A stretch of DNA of 25,519 bases from IDS-8 sp964607425 (GTDB lineage: Bacteria > Pseudomonadota > Gammaproteobacteria > Steroidobacterales > Woeseiaceae), in the NCBI GenBank assembly GCA_964607425.1, contig CAZSKQ010000045.1, positions 1 through 25,519 of the forward strand, given 5' to 3'. Within the stretch, counting starts at the first letter, position 1. Every line of letters starts with the position of its first letter. Positions 1 to 9,254 of this stretch are shown piece by piece. The notes under the pieces are model-generated. The model worked only from the letters and a program-made list of their open reading frames with translations, ran no database searches and was not told where the DNA came from. A program made the translations under genes and the position numbers.

Positions 1-24
1 CGCCGGCAAACCGGCTCCTGTCCC
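1..24 (-). repeat. REP-like element, variant palindrome
   Basis: Read on the minus strand this is an ACAGGAGC head followed by a short palindrome (CCGGTTTGCCGG), the same head-plus-palindrome plan as the other REP elements here but with a different stem. It touches the window edge, so its full extent is unknown. Confidence 0.5.
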
Positions 25-54
25 GCCGTCATTCCACCCCACCAATTATCGTAG

Positions 55-165
55 CTGCAGGAGCCCGCCATGCGGGCGACAGCCGGGCGCCCTGCAGGAG
101 CCCGCCATGCGGGCGACAGCCGGGCGCCCTGCAGGAGCCCGCCATGCGGGCGACAGCGGGGCGGT
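55..165 (+). repeat. Three tandem 37-bp REP units
   Basis: A 37-bp unit starting CTGCAGGAGCCCGCCATGCG recurs at 55, 92 and 129. The first two copies are identical and the third diverges after the palindrome. Each unit holds a REP head (GCAGGAGC) and the CCCGCCATGCGGGCG palindrome, followed by a GGGCGCC linker. The exact periodicity indicates recent tandem amplification. It is not a CRISPR array because there are no unique spacers. Confidence 0.9.
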
Positions 166-171
166 GCCCTG

Positions 172-198
172 CCGTCGCCCGCATGGCGGGCTCCTACA
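172..198 (-). repeat. REP element overlapping the mutT stop
   Basis: Inverted copy of the repeats at 55-165. On the minus strand it reads GTAGGAGCCCGCCATGCGGG. With the third tandem unit it forms an inverted pair with heads pointing outward. Its TAG (196 to 194) is the stop codon of the mutT-like gene. Confidence 0.85.
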
Positions 199-654
199 GC
201 GCTTTTCTCAACGCTTGCGCTACGGGGAGGTTCGCGGGGAGCAGCTCGTCGTCCGGCAACGTATCGATCGCCGCCCAGCGGAGCCGTTGACCGAGCTGCG
301 GCCGCGGCTCCTCGCGCCATTCGGTTACGCGGAAGAAGTCGATCGCCACCCGGCGGTCGGGGTAATCGTGCTCGACGCTGAGAAAGCGGTCAAAACGGAC
401 GACGTCGACGGCCAGCTCTTCCAGCAGCTCGCGCTTGAGCGCCGCTTCCGCGGTTTCACCCGCATCGACCTTGCCGCCTGGAAACTCCCACAATCCGGCA
501 AAGGCATGATCGCGCAGGCGCTCGGCCAGCAGCACCCGACCTTGCGCATCGATGAGAATGCCGGCGGCGACATGCAGGCGTCCGCTTCCGCGAGGACGCG
601 TATTGCACGTGGAGCTCGCTGTGCCGTTTTGGGTATCGCGCGCGATGCGCGCTC

Positions 655-676
<22 letters not shown>
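194..676 (-). CDS. mutT: MutT-family Nudix hydrolase (start uncertain)
   Basis: Nudix hydrolase of the MutT type, expected to hydrolyse oxidised dGTP (8-oxo-dGTP) to the monophosphate in the cytoplasm. The Nudix box is visible: a GGKVDAGET segment followed by RELLEEL, with Ala where the consensus has Gly near the end. The core begins LHVAAGIL near position 577 and runs to the stop at 194, about 127 residues, close to the 129 of E. coli MutT. The start is a problem. No in-frame ATG, GTG or TTG lies near the core; the nearest is a GTG at 676 inside the end of secA, giving 160 residues and translating through a REP element. A CTG at 577 is the other option. In Pseudomonas the gene after secA is often a MutT-ThiE fusion, but no ThiE domain is present here. 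The reading frame is intact through the Nudix core, so it looks functional if it can be initiated. Confidence 0.8.
634..658 (-). repeat. REP element at the secA stop codon
   Basis: On the minus strand this reads GTAGGAGCGCGCATCGCGCG and ends CGATA. It lies between the last secA codon and the Nudix core of mutT. The TAG of its head (657 to 655) is the secA stop codon. Confidence 0.85.
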
Positions 677-3411
<2,735 letters not shown>

Positions 3412-3551
3412 GCGGCCTCCTCGGCGGTTGGCGATTGCATGCGGGCCCGGCCGTCACACAAAGACGGGTATTTTACGGACTGGCCGCGATAATGCACCAC
3501 GCCGGAGCCCCCTGAAGTCACAGAATCGGCGCCGGGCAAGGCGCCTGCCTG

Positions 3552-3581
3552 TTTATATAGGTCTGACAACCGGGATCACAA
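3552..3581 (-). promoter_or_regulatory. Candidate sigma-70 promoter for secA
   Basis: On the minus strand TTGTGA (3581-3576) is followed after 16 bases by TATATA (3559-3554), or after 18 bases by TATAAA (3557-3552). It lies about 140 bases upstream of the secA GTG in the 276-bp gap after the M23 gene. This is a prediction from consensus only. No SecM-like arrest peptide was seen in the gap. Confidence 0.4.
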
Positions 3582-3591
3582 GACGTGCGAT

Positions 3592-3613
3592 TGGGGACCG
3601 GGGGACTGTCCCC
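3592..3613. repeat. GGGGACTGTCCCC palindromic repeat
   Basis: A 13-bp near-palindrome GGGGACTGTCCCC at 3601-3613 is preceded by a related GGGGACCG. It resembles GGGGACTGGCCCC upstream of lpxC (6507-6519). It has too small a loop and no proper T-run to be a convincing terminator. The two sites look like members of one dispersed repeat family. Confidence 0.5.
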
Positions 3614-3687
3614 TCCTCTTTTGTGGCCAGGGTCTTGCGGACCGCCCCCATCTTCCCGGGCGGCAGGACCTCCGGGTGTCTCCTTAT

Positions 3688-4617
3688 TTATTCCGCGCCG
3701 CGGCGGATAAAATCGACCGGATTGACCTGGCGGCCGCCCTTGAGGACTTCGAAGTGGAGGTTGGGCCCGGTGGCGCGCCCGGTTTCGCCCATGAGCGCCA
3801 CCGTCTGCCCTTTCCGGACCTCGTCGCCGACGGACACGAGATTCTCGGAGTTGTGCGCATAGCGCGTGGAGTAGCCGTTGCCGTGATTGATTTCCACCAT
3901 CTGGCCGTAGCCGTAGCGCTTGGCGGACCAGGTGACGATGCCGTCGGCGACGGCAATGACTTCGGCGCCGGCCTTGCCGGCGAAGTCGACGCCTTTGTGG
4001 GTCGCGGGCTTGCCGGTAAACGGGTCGGTGCGCCGCCCGAAGTAGGACGACATGAACCCGGATTTGACCGGCCGCCCCTGCGGATAGACCCGGTCCACGA
4101 GGTTCTGGCTCATGAGCATGCTTTCCAGGGCTATGAGCTGCGCTTCCCGGTTGTCGAGCTGCTGGCCCAGCTGCCCGATCGCCGAGAGCACCTCGGTCGG
4201 CATGGCCGCGGCCGCCAGCGACGGCTCTTCGGGACCGCCCAGCGCGGGCTCCGAGTCGAAGTCGAATTCCCCGTCGTCGAGACCGGCCATCTCGGTGAGA
4301 CGCCGGCCCAGTGCGTCCAGCCGGATGATCCGGGCGTTCATCTGGCCTATACGGATGGCCAGCGCGTCCATGGTGTCTTCCGTCTGCTGGCGGGTGGACG
4401 CGATCGCCGCCCGTTGCACCGCGAGCTCGTTCGCGAGCGATTCGACCTCTGCGAGGCTCAGGCCGGAACCGTTATGCGACGAGTACCAGTAGCCCCCGGC
4501 AAATGCCGCGCAACACAGGCTGCCCACGACCAGCGCGGCCGCGCAGAGGGCGGTTCCACCGGACAGATTCACCTGCCGCGGCTTCCCGAACCCCTTGCCG
4601 AACACCACTACTTTCAT
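3688..4617 (-). CDS. Membrane-anchored M23 (LytM-type) peptidase
   Basis: Probable cell-wall endopeptidase, or a regulator of cell-wall hydrolases, in the periplasm. The 309-residue product has a short basic cytoplasmic segment, one membrane segment at about 22-44, a predicted coiled-coil region at roughly 54-110, an acidic, Ala-rich linker around 114-140, and an M23 domain from about 188 to 303. The zinc motif HxxxD is present (H207, D211), as is the YAH histidine (H255). The usual HxH motif reads N286-L287-H288, so the zinc-binding second His is kept but the first, catalytic-assisting His is Asn. Starts ATG with GGGG about 7 bases upstream. An M23 gene between lpxC/dciA and secA is a recurring gammaproteobacterial arrangement. 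Whether it cuts peptidoglycan or, like EnvC and NlpD, activates amidases cannot be told from sequence. Confidence 0.9.
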   Translation of the reverse strand: MKVVVFGKGFGKPRQVNLSGGTALCAAALVVGSLCCAAFAGGYWYSSHNGSGLSLAEVESLANELAVQRAAIASTRQQTEDTMDALAIRIGQMNARIIRLDALGRRLTEMAGLDDGEFDFDSEPALGGPEEPSLAAAAMPTEVLSAIGQLGQQLDNREAQLIALESMLMSQNLVDRVYPQGRPVKSGFMSSYFGRRTDPFTGKPATHKGVDFAGKAGAEVIAVADGIVTWSAKRYGYGQMVEINHGNGYSTRYAHNSENLVSVGDEVRKGQTVALMGETGRATGPNLHFEVLKGGRQVNPVDFIRRGAE

Positions 4618-4814
4618 GTACGCCCCGAATGCGCATTGCCAGTAATATAAAGTTGATAGCCGACGGCGCCACCGGACATGCGGGCCGGCTGCCGGGGCTG
4701 GCGCCGTTTGTTATTGGTCGGCCTGCGTCCAATGATCATTCGGCAGCCCCGCTGTCGTAGGAACACGTCCCTTAGATCGGTGGTTTTGCGTCGCCGGCTT
4801 TCGCCGGGTTTGCC
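4618..4814. other. Divergent intergenic region between M23 gene and dciA
   Basis: With the dciA leader up to 4930 this is a 313-bp stretch without a confident gene. On the minus strand an AT-rich TTTATATTA about 25 bases upstream of the M23 start (4641-4649) could hold its -10 element, but I see no good -35. Short ORFs here have no recognisable features. Confidence 0.4.
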
Positions 4815-4842
4815 TTTGTCGAGACAAGGGAATATGCATAAT
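4815..4842 (+). promoter_or_regulatory. Candidate promoter for dciA
   Basis: TTTGTC (4815-4820), a 16-bp spacer and CATAAT (4837-4842) make a plausible sigma-70 promoter. Transcription would then begin near 4849, after the upstream in-frame ATG at 4841. That favours the ATG at 4931 as the dciA start. Consensus-based inference only. Confidence 0.35.
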
Positions 4843-4930
4843 GTGCCTCGCTTTTACAAGCTCGGGAGCGGCGAAGCTTGATTCCGGTCACCCGGATGGG
4901 GATTCAAACAGCCAACTGCGTCACATTTCC

Positions 4931-5230
4931 ATGGCGTTGACACGGCTCGGGAAACTGCTGGAGGGCCGGGAGGGCGGCGCACTCCGCAAGGTGGTCGGCC
5001 GCGCCCGGGAGATGGACGGGCTCGCGGCCCGCCTGCGAGCCGCGGTCGATCCCGAGGCGGCCGTTCACCTGCTGGCCGCCAACCTGCGGGAGGACGGAGA
5101 GCTAACCCTCGTCTGCAGCTCGCCGGCCTGGGCCGCCCGCCTGCGCTTCGAAAGCGAGACGCTGCTCGCGGCTGCCCGTGCGGCCGGCTTCGAGGCGCAG
5201 CGCTGCGGCGTCAAGGTCGCTCGCAGGTAG
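4931..5230 (+). CDS. dciA: DciA-like DUF721 protein
   Basis: Small DUF721 protein of the DciA family. In bacteria lacking DnaC/DnaI-type loaders, DciA interacts with the replicative helicase DnaB and supports its loading. From ATG 4931 it has 99 residues; an in-frame ATG at 4841 would give 129. The conserved core is visible: HLLAANLRED, then CSSPAWAARLRFES and a C-terminal CGVKV. The first residues (MALTRLGKLLEG) fit the helical family N-terminus, which together with the promoter position favours 4931, although no clear ribosome binding site precedes it. It is the only plus-strand protein gene in the window and converges on lpxC. Its TAG stop lies in the head of a REP element. Confidence 0.82.
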   Translation: MALTRLGKLLEGREGGALRKVVGRAREMDGLAARLRAAVDPEAAVHLLAANLREDGELTLVCSSPAWAARLRFESETLLAAARAAGFEAQRCGVKVARR

Positions 5231-5292
5231 GAGCGCGCATTGCGCGCGATGCCACGCCGCCCAGGAGTAGCATCGCGCGCAGTGCATGCACG
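5227..5292. repeat. Inverted REP pair between dciA and lpxC
   Basis: A plus-strand REP (5227-5252, GTAGGAGCGCGCATTGCGCG then CGATGCC) faces a degenerate inverted copy (about 5268-5292, TAGCATCGCGCGCAGTGCAT). The TAG at 5228-5230 is the dciA stop codon. The pair occupies the 167-bp gap between two convergent genes and may act as a 3'-end structure for one or both transcripts. There is no T-run of a classical terminator. Confidence 0.8.
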
Positions 5293-5397
5293 AGATCACC
5301 CGGAAACCAGGTCCCGAGGAAAAGAATGGACGAGCGCCAGCAGCGGGAAGAACCACGCGCCGTTCAACGACGACACGATCCAGATCGGTGTATTGGG

Positions 5398-6306
5398 TCA
5401 GGCGTAGGCCGGCGTCGCGTAGGAGATCGGCGACTTCTTGTGGTCGCTGAACGTCACTTCCTCCCAGGCTTCCCGGTCGGCCAGCAGCGCGCGCAGGAGC
5501 TTGTTGTTCAGCCCGTGACCCGACTTGTTCGCGGTGAACTCGCCGACCAGGCTGTGCCCGAGGAGGTACACGTCGCCGATGGCATCGAGGATCTTGTGGA
5601 TGACAAACTCGTTGGCGTAGCGCAGCCCGTCCTCGTTCAGGATCCGGTAGTCGTCGAGAACGATGGCATTGTCCATGCTGCCGCCGAGCGTCAGGTTCTG
5701 CCCGCGCAGCGTCTCGACGTCGCGCAGGAAACAGAACGTGCGCGCGCGACTGACTTCCTTCAGGAAGGAAGTCGACGAAAAATCGATTGACGCGGTCTGG
5801 CTGAGCTTGTTGAAGACCGGGTGGTTGAAAGCAATCCGGAAATTGACCTTGAAGCCGTTGAACGGCGTGAGCTCTGCCCACTTGTCGCCGTCCTCGACCC
5901 GGACCTTGCGCTTTATCCGGATGAAGCGCTTCGGCGCGTTCTGCTCCTCGATGCCGGCGGACTGCAGGAGGAACACGAACGGCCCGGCGCTGCCGTCCAT
6001 GATCGGCACTTCGGGAGCGGAGAGATCGACGATCACGTTGTCTATGCCCAGGCCGGCGAGCGCCGACATCAGGTGCTCGACGGTGGCCACCTTCACCCCG
6101 TCCTTGATGAGCGTCGTGCCGAGCATCGTCTCGCCGACCAGTTCCGCATCGCCGGGAATATCGACCGGCGGATCGAGGTCAACGCGCCGGAATACGATCC
6201 CGGCGTTTTCCGGCGCCGGCCGGAGCGTCATGTACACCTTCTCGCCCGTGTGCAGGCCAACGCCCGTCGCGCGAATCGCGGTCTTCAGTGTGCGTTGTCG
6301 CAGCAT
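5398..6306 (-). CDS. lpxC: UDP-3-O-acyl-N-acetylglucosamine deacetylase LpxC
   Basis: Zinc amidase that removes acetate from UDP-3-O-acyl-GlcNAc, the committed step of lipid A synthesis, in the cytoplasm. The 302-residue length matches E. coli LpxC (305). The zinc ligands H78 (in VEHLMSAL), H237 and D241 (FVIHKILDAIGD) are present, as is the catalytic H264 (SGHGLNN); E77 is the expected general base. Start ATG with GGGG just upstream. It lies 252 bp downstream of ftsZ with its own candidate promoter, and an imperfect palindrome lies in the gap. LpxC in enterobacteria is controlled by FtsH proteolysis of its C-terminal tail; the tail here (ending TPAYA) is different, so that control cannot be assumed. 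Confidence 0.98.
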   Translation of the reverse strand: MLRQRTLKTAIRATGVGLHTGEKVYMTLRPAPENAGIVFRRVDLDPPVDIPGDAELVGETMLGTTLIKDGVKVATVEHLMSALAGLGIDNVIVDLSAPEVPIMDGSAGPFVFLLQSAGIEEQNAPKRFIRIKRKVRVEDGDKWAELTPFNGFKVNFRIAFNHPVFNKLSQTASIDFSSTSFLKEVSRARTFCFLRDVETLRGQNLTLGGSMDNAIVLDDYRILNEDGLRYANEFVIHKILDAIGDVYLLGHSLVGEFTANKSGHGLNNKLLRALLADREAWEEVTFSDHKKSPISYATPAYA

Positions 6307-6341
6307 GGCCCCAAACTCTGTCAGTCACGTGCCGGGCAGGA

Positions 6342-6371
6342 ATTACAAACCGATAAAGACCGGTTGTTCAA
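6342..6371 (-). promoter_or_regulatory. Candidate sigma-70 promoter for lpxC
   Basis: On the minus strand TTGAAC (6371-6366), an 18-bp spacer and TGTAAT (6347-6342) lie about 35 bases upstream of the lpxC ATG. The match is moderate (4/6 and 5/6). It suggests lpxC can be expressed independently of ftsZ. Confidence 0.5.
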
Positions 6372-6448
6372 TGAATTACGTACGGTAGCCGAACAAAAGC
6401 GGCGCGAAAGATTAGCATATCGGGTCCCACGAAACCAAAGAAACGTCT

Positions 6449-6526
6449 CATTTCAAAAGAGAAATGCGGCCACTCCCCATTTCCGGGGGACGGTGGCAAG
6501 GGAAATGGGGACTGGCCCCATTTCCC
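6449..6526. repeat. Nested inverted repeats with CCCCATTTCC arms
   Basis: CCCCATTTCC occurs at 6475-6484 and 6516-6525, and its complement GGAAATGGGG at 6501-6510. Positions 6500-6510 and 6516-6526 form an 11-bp perfect stem with a 5-base loop (ACTGG). A second small hairpin, CATTTC/GAAATG, lies at 6449-6466. There is no T-run, so a Rho-independent terminator is unlikely. The centre GGGGACTGGCCCC matches the palindrome at 3601-3613. Confidence 0.75.
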
Positions 6527-6558
6527 CAACCCGAGTGAGCGGAGCAACGAGCGTCGGA

Positions 6559-7731
6559 TCAATCGGCCTGTCGCCGCAGGAAAGCCGGAATATCCAGCAA
6601 CTCCTCCTGCAAGCCACCGTCGTACAGGCCGTCGCCGACCGCGCGCTTGCGTTGCACGGTCGGCTTGTCGAGCGCCTGGTAGTTCGGCTCCACCACCGGC
6701 GCCGGGGCCGGCACAGCAGGCTGCGGCGCCGGGCGCCGGACGACCCGCATCGGCGTGCTCTGCTTCGCGACCTGCTGCTGGCCGAGACCGGTCGCAACCA
6801 CCGTCACCCGGATCTTGTCGCCCATGTCCGGATCGATCACGGTGCCGATGACCACGGTCGCGTCTTCCGACGCGAATTCCTTGATGGTGTTGCCGACCTC
6901 CTGGAACTCGCCGATCGACAGGTCCATACCCGCGGTAACGTTGACCAGCATGCCGTTGGCACCCGCGAGGTTGATGTCCTCGAGCAAGGGGCTGGAGACC
7001 GCCGCTTCGGCCGCTTCGCGTGCCCGATCTTCGCCCGACGACGTCCCGGAGCCCATCATGGCCATGCCCATCTCGGACATGACGGTGCGCACGTCGGCAA
7101 AGTCGACGTTGATCAGCCCCGGCCGCGTGATGAGCTCGGCGATGCCCTGGACCGCGCCCTGCAGCACCTGGTTCGCGGCTCGGAAGGCGTCCAGCAACGT
7201 CGTCTCGCCCCCGAGCACGGTCAGGAGCTTTTCGTTCGGGATCGTGATCAGCGAATCGACGTACTTGCCGAGCTCCGCGATGCCGTGATCCGCGATAGCC
7301 ATGCGCTTGGCGCCTTCCATGAGGAAGGGCTTGGTCACCACGGCCACCGTGAGGATGCCGAGCTCGCGCGCGACCTGCGCCACGACAGGCGTGGCACCCG
7401 TCCCGGTGCCGCCGCCCATGCCGGCCGTAATGAACAGCATGTCGGCACCTTCGATCACTTCATTGATCCGGTCGCGATCTTCCATCGCCGCCTGGCGGCC
7501 GATGTCGGGGTCCGCTCCGGCACCCAGGCCCTTGGTGATATTGCAGCCGATCTGCAGCGCCGTGCGCACGCGGGCGCTGCTCAGCGCTTGCGCGTCGGTG
7601 TTGGCGCAGATGAAATCGACTCCCTCGATGCCGGCGTCGACCATGTGCGCGACGGCATTGCCGCCGCCGCCGCCGACTCCGATTACCTTGATCACAGCGC
7701 TCTGGCTGTGTGCGTCCATCAGTTCAAACAT
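6559..7731 (-). CDS. ftsZ: Cell division GTPase FtsZ
   Basis: Tubulin-like GTPase that polymerises into the cytokinetic Z ring. The 390-residue product has the N-terminal nucleotide-binding loop GVGGGGGNAV (18-27), the tubulin signature GGGTGTG (107-113), a C-terminal polymerisation domain, a Pro/Ala-rich linker around 320-350 (PAPQPAVPAPAP), and the conserved tail DIPAFLRRQAD that binds FtsA and ZipA. Start ATG with a strong GGAGGAA ribosome binding site. It is separated from ftsA by 217 bp, while the genes upstream are fused by overlaps, so it may be expressed at its own level. I see no strong promoter in that spacer; promoters inside ftsQ and ftsA, as in E. coli, are possible. Confidence 0.99.
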   Translation of the reverse strand: MFELMDAHSQSAVIKVIGVGGGGGNAVAHMVDAGIEGVDFICANTDAQALSSARVRTALQIGCNITKGLGAGADPDIGRQAAMEDRDRINEVIEGADMLFITAGMGGGTGTGATPVVAQVARELGILTVAVVTKPFLMEGAKRMAIADHGIAELGKYVDSLITIPNEKLLTVLGGETTLLDAFRAANQVLQGAVQGIAELITRPGLINVDFADVRTVMSEMGMAMMGSGTSSGEDRAREAAEAAVSSPLLEDINLAGANGMLVNVTAGMDLSIGEFQEVGNTIKEFASEDATVVIGTVIDPDMGDKIRVTVVATGLGQQQVAKQSTPMRVVRRPAPQPAVPAPAPVVEPNYQALDKPTVQRKRAVGDGLYDGGLQEELLDIPAFLRRQAD

Positions 7732-7828
7732 TTGCGTTCCTCCGCTCGGGAATTTTTTTGTGTCTGGTTGCTCACTCGTTCTTTCCTGCGCTTGTATTTT
7801 TCCGCCTGCCTCTACCTGCCTGCCTGCC

Positions 7829-7922
7829 TGCAGGAGCGCGCATCGCGCGCGATGCTACGGCGCCCGACGTCCACCGGTTGTACAAGCCGGCACCGCCGAT
7901 CGCGCGCAATGCGCGCTCCTAC
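7829..7922. repeat. Inverted REP pair between ftsA and ftsZ
   Basis: A plus-strand REP with a CTGCAGGAGC head (7829-7856) pairs with a minus-strand REP with a GTAGGAGC head (7898-7922). The linker contains the palindrome TTGTACAA flanked by CCGG. The GTAGGAG end faces the ftsA stop 26 bases away. On the ftsZ side there is a short CCTG repeat run (about 7805-7831). In the ftsA-ftsZ transcript the pair would fold into a long stem between the two cistrons. Confidence 0.85.
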
Positions 7923-7948
7923 ATGTTCGTTTGTCATCTTCGACATCA

Positions 7949-9154
7949 TCAGAATCGTCCCTGGAACCAGGATTTCATGCGGTTCCAGACGTCAGTCACG
8001 TTGCCGCCGACCGGTATCCGCGTGCGGCCGCGGCGGCGCATGTTCTCCAGTCCGTAAAGCAGCAGCCCCACGCCGGTCGCGTGGATCGGGTTACGTACGA
8101 CGTCGGAGAGTCCCTCGACGTATTGCGGCGCGCCCAGCCTCACGGGCATGTGAAACACCTCTTCGGCCAGCTCGACCGCCCCCTCCATCTTCGAGCTGCC
8201 GCCCGTGATCACGACGCCGGCGGCAATCAGTTCCTCGAAGCCCGAGCGGCGCAGCTCATCGCGGATAAGGCCGAACAACTCCTCGAAACGCGGCTCGACG
8301 ATTTCCGCAAGCGTCTGCCGCGCCAGGCGGCGCGGCGGGCGTTCGCCCACGCTCGGCACCTCGATCGTTTCGTCCGGATTCGCAAGCTGCGACAGCGCGC
8401 AGGCGTACTTGATCTTGATCTCTTCCGCGTACTGGGTGGGCGTGCGCATCGACACGGCGATATCGTTCGTCACCTGGTCGCCGGCAATGGGGATGACCGC
8501 GGTGTGCTGGATCGCGCCGCCGAGGAACACGGCGAGGTCGGTCGTGCCGCCCCCGATATCGACGATGGCCGCTCCCAGCTCCTTCTCGTCTTCCGTGAGC
8601 ACGGAGTAGCTGGATGCGAGCTGCTCCAGCACGATGTCGTCCACTTCCAGCCCGCAGCGCTGCACGCACTTCACGATGTTCTGGGCCGCGCTTTCCGCGC
8701 CGGTGACCATGTGCACCTTCGCTTCCAGCCGCACGCCCGACATGCCGATCGGCTCGCGAATACCTTCCTGGTTATCGATCAGGAATTCCTGCGGCAGGAT
8801 ATGCAGGATCTTCTGGTCGGCGGGGATCGCGACCGCACGCGCGGCATCGATGACCCGGTCCACGTCGCCCGCGCTCACTTCCTTGTCGCGAATCGCCACG
8901 ATACCGTGCGAGTTCAGGCTGCGGACGTGACTGCCGGCGATGCCCGTGTACACGGCATGGATGTCGCAGCCGGCCATCAGCTCCGCTTCCTCGACTGCGC
9001 GCTGGATCGAGTGCACCGTCGATTCAATGTTGACGACGACGCCCTTCTTCAGGCCGCGCGACGGATGCGAGCCGATGCCGACGACTTCGATGCCGCCGCT
9101 GTCGTTCACCTCGCCCACGATAGCGACGACCTTCGACGTGCCGATGTCGAGGCC
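7949..9154 (-). CDS. ftsA: Cell division protein FtsA (N-terminus in gap)
   Basis: Actin-like ATPase that tethers FtsZ filaments to the inner membrane and recruits later divisome proteins. 401 residues are visible, starting GLDIGTSKVVAIVGEV, which corresponds to about residue 12 of E. coli FtsA. About 11 residues and the start codon therefore fall in the run of Ns. The phosphate-binding segment IVDIGGGTTDLAVF and the later VITGGSS segment are intact. The C-terminal amphipathic membrane-targeting helix is clear (VWNRMKSWFQGRF). Partial only because of the assembly gap; there is no sign of disruption. Confidence 0.97.
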   Translation of the reverse strand, partial: GLDIGTSKVVAIVGEVNDSGGIEVVGIGSHPSRGLKKGVVVNIESTVHSIQRAVEEAELMAGCDIHAVYTGIAGSHVRSLNSHGIVAIRDKEVSAGDVDRVIDAARAVAIPADQKILHILPQEFLIDNQEGIREPIGMSGVRLEAKVHMVTGAESAAQNIVKCVQRCGLEVDDIVLEQLASSYSVLTEDEKELGAAIVDIGGGTTDLAVFLGGAIQHTAVIPIAGDQVTNDIAVSMRTPTQYAEEIKIKYACALSQLANPDETIEVPSVGERPPRRLARQTLAEIVEPRFEELFGLIRDELRRSGFEELIAAGVVITGGSSKMEGAVELAEEVFHMPVRLGAPQYVEGLSDVVRNPIHATGVGLLLYGLENMRRRGRTRIPVGGNVTDVWNRMKSWFQGRF

Positions 9155-9254
9155 NNNNNNNNNNNNNNNNNNNNNNNNNNNNNNNNNNNNNNNNNNNNNN
9201 NNNNNNNNNNNNNNNNNNNNNNNNNNNNNNNNNNNNNNNNNNNNNNNNNNNNNN
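9155..9254. other. Assembly gap of 100 N
   Basis: Exactly 100 unknown bases, a conventional scaffold-gap size, cover the 3' end of ftsQ and the 5' end of ftsA. From family lengths I expect roughly 75 bases of ftsQ and 35 of ftsA to be missing, so the real gap may be close to this size. The open frame running through the Ns is an artefact. Confidence 0.99.

Noticed and set aside
55..165. Possible CRISPR or small coding repeat
   Set aside because: Units are whole REP elements with identical linkers. Stop-free frames exist only because of the composition.
6500..6526. Rho-independent terminator after ftsZ
   Set aside because: The stem is good, but no run of T follows on either strand, and the arms recur as a repeat.
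5821..8208. Plus-strand open frame of 795 codons across lpxC, ftsZ and the REP pair
   Set aside because: Same reason: a shadow of conserved minus-strand genes, running through repeats and intergenic DNA without any domain.
9155..9254. Apparent fused ftsA-ftsQ reading frame
   Set aside because: The fusion comes from reading through 100 Ns whose number is conventional; the two proteins are distinct on either side.
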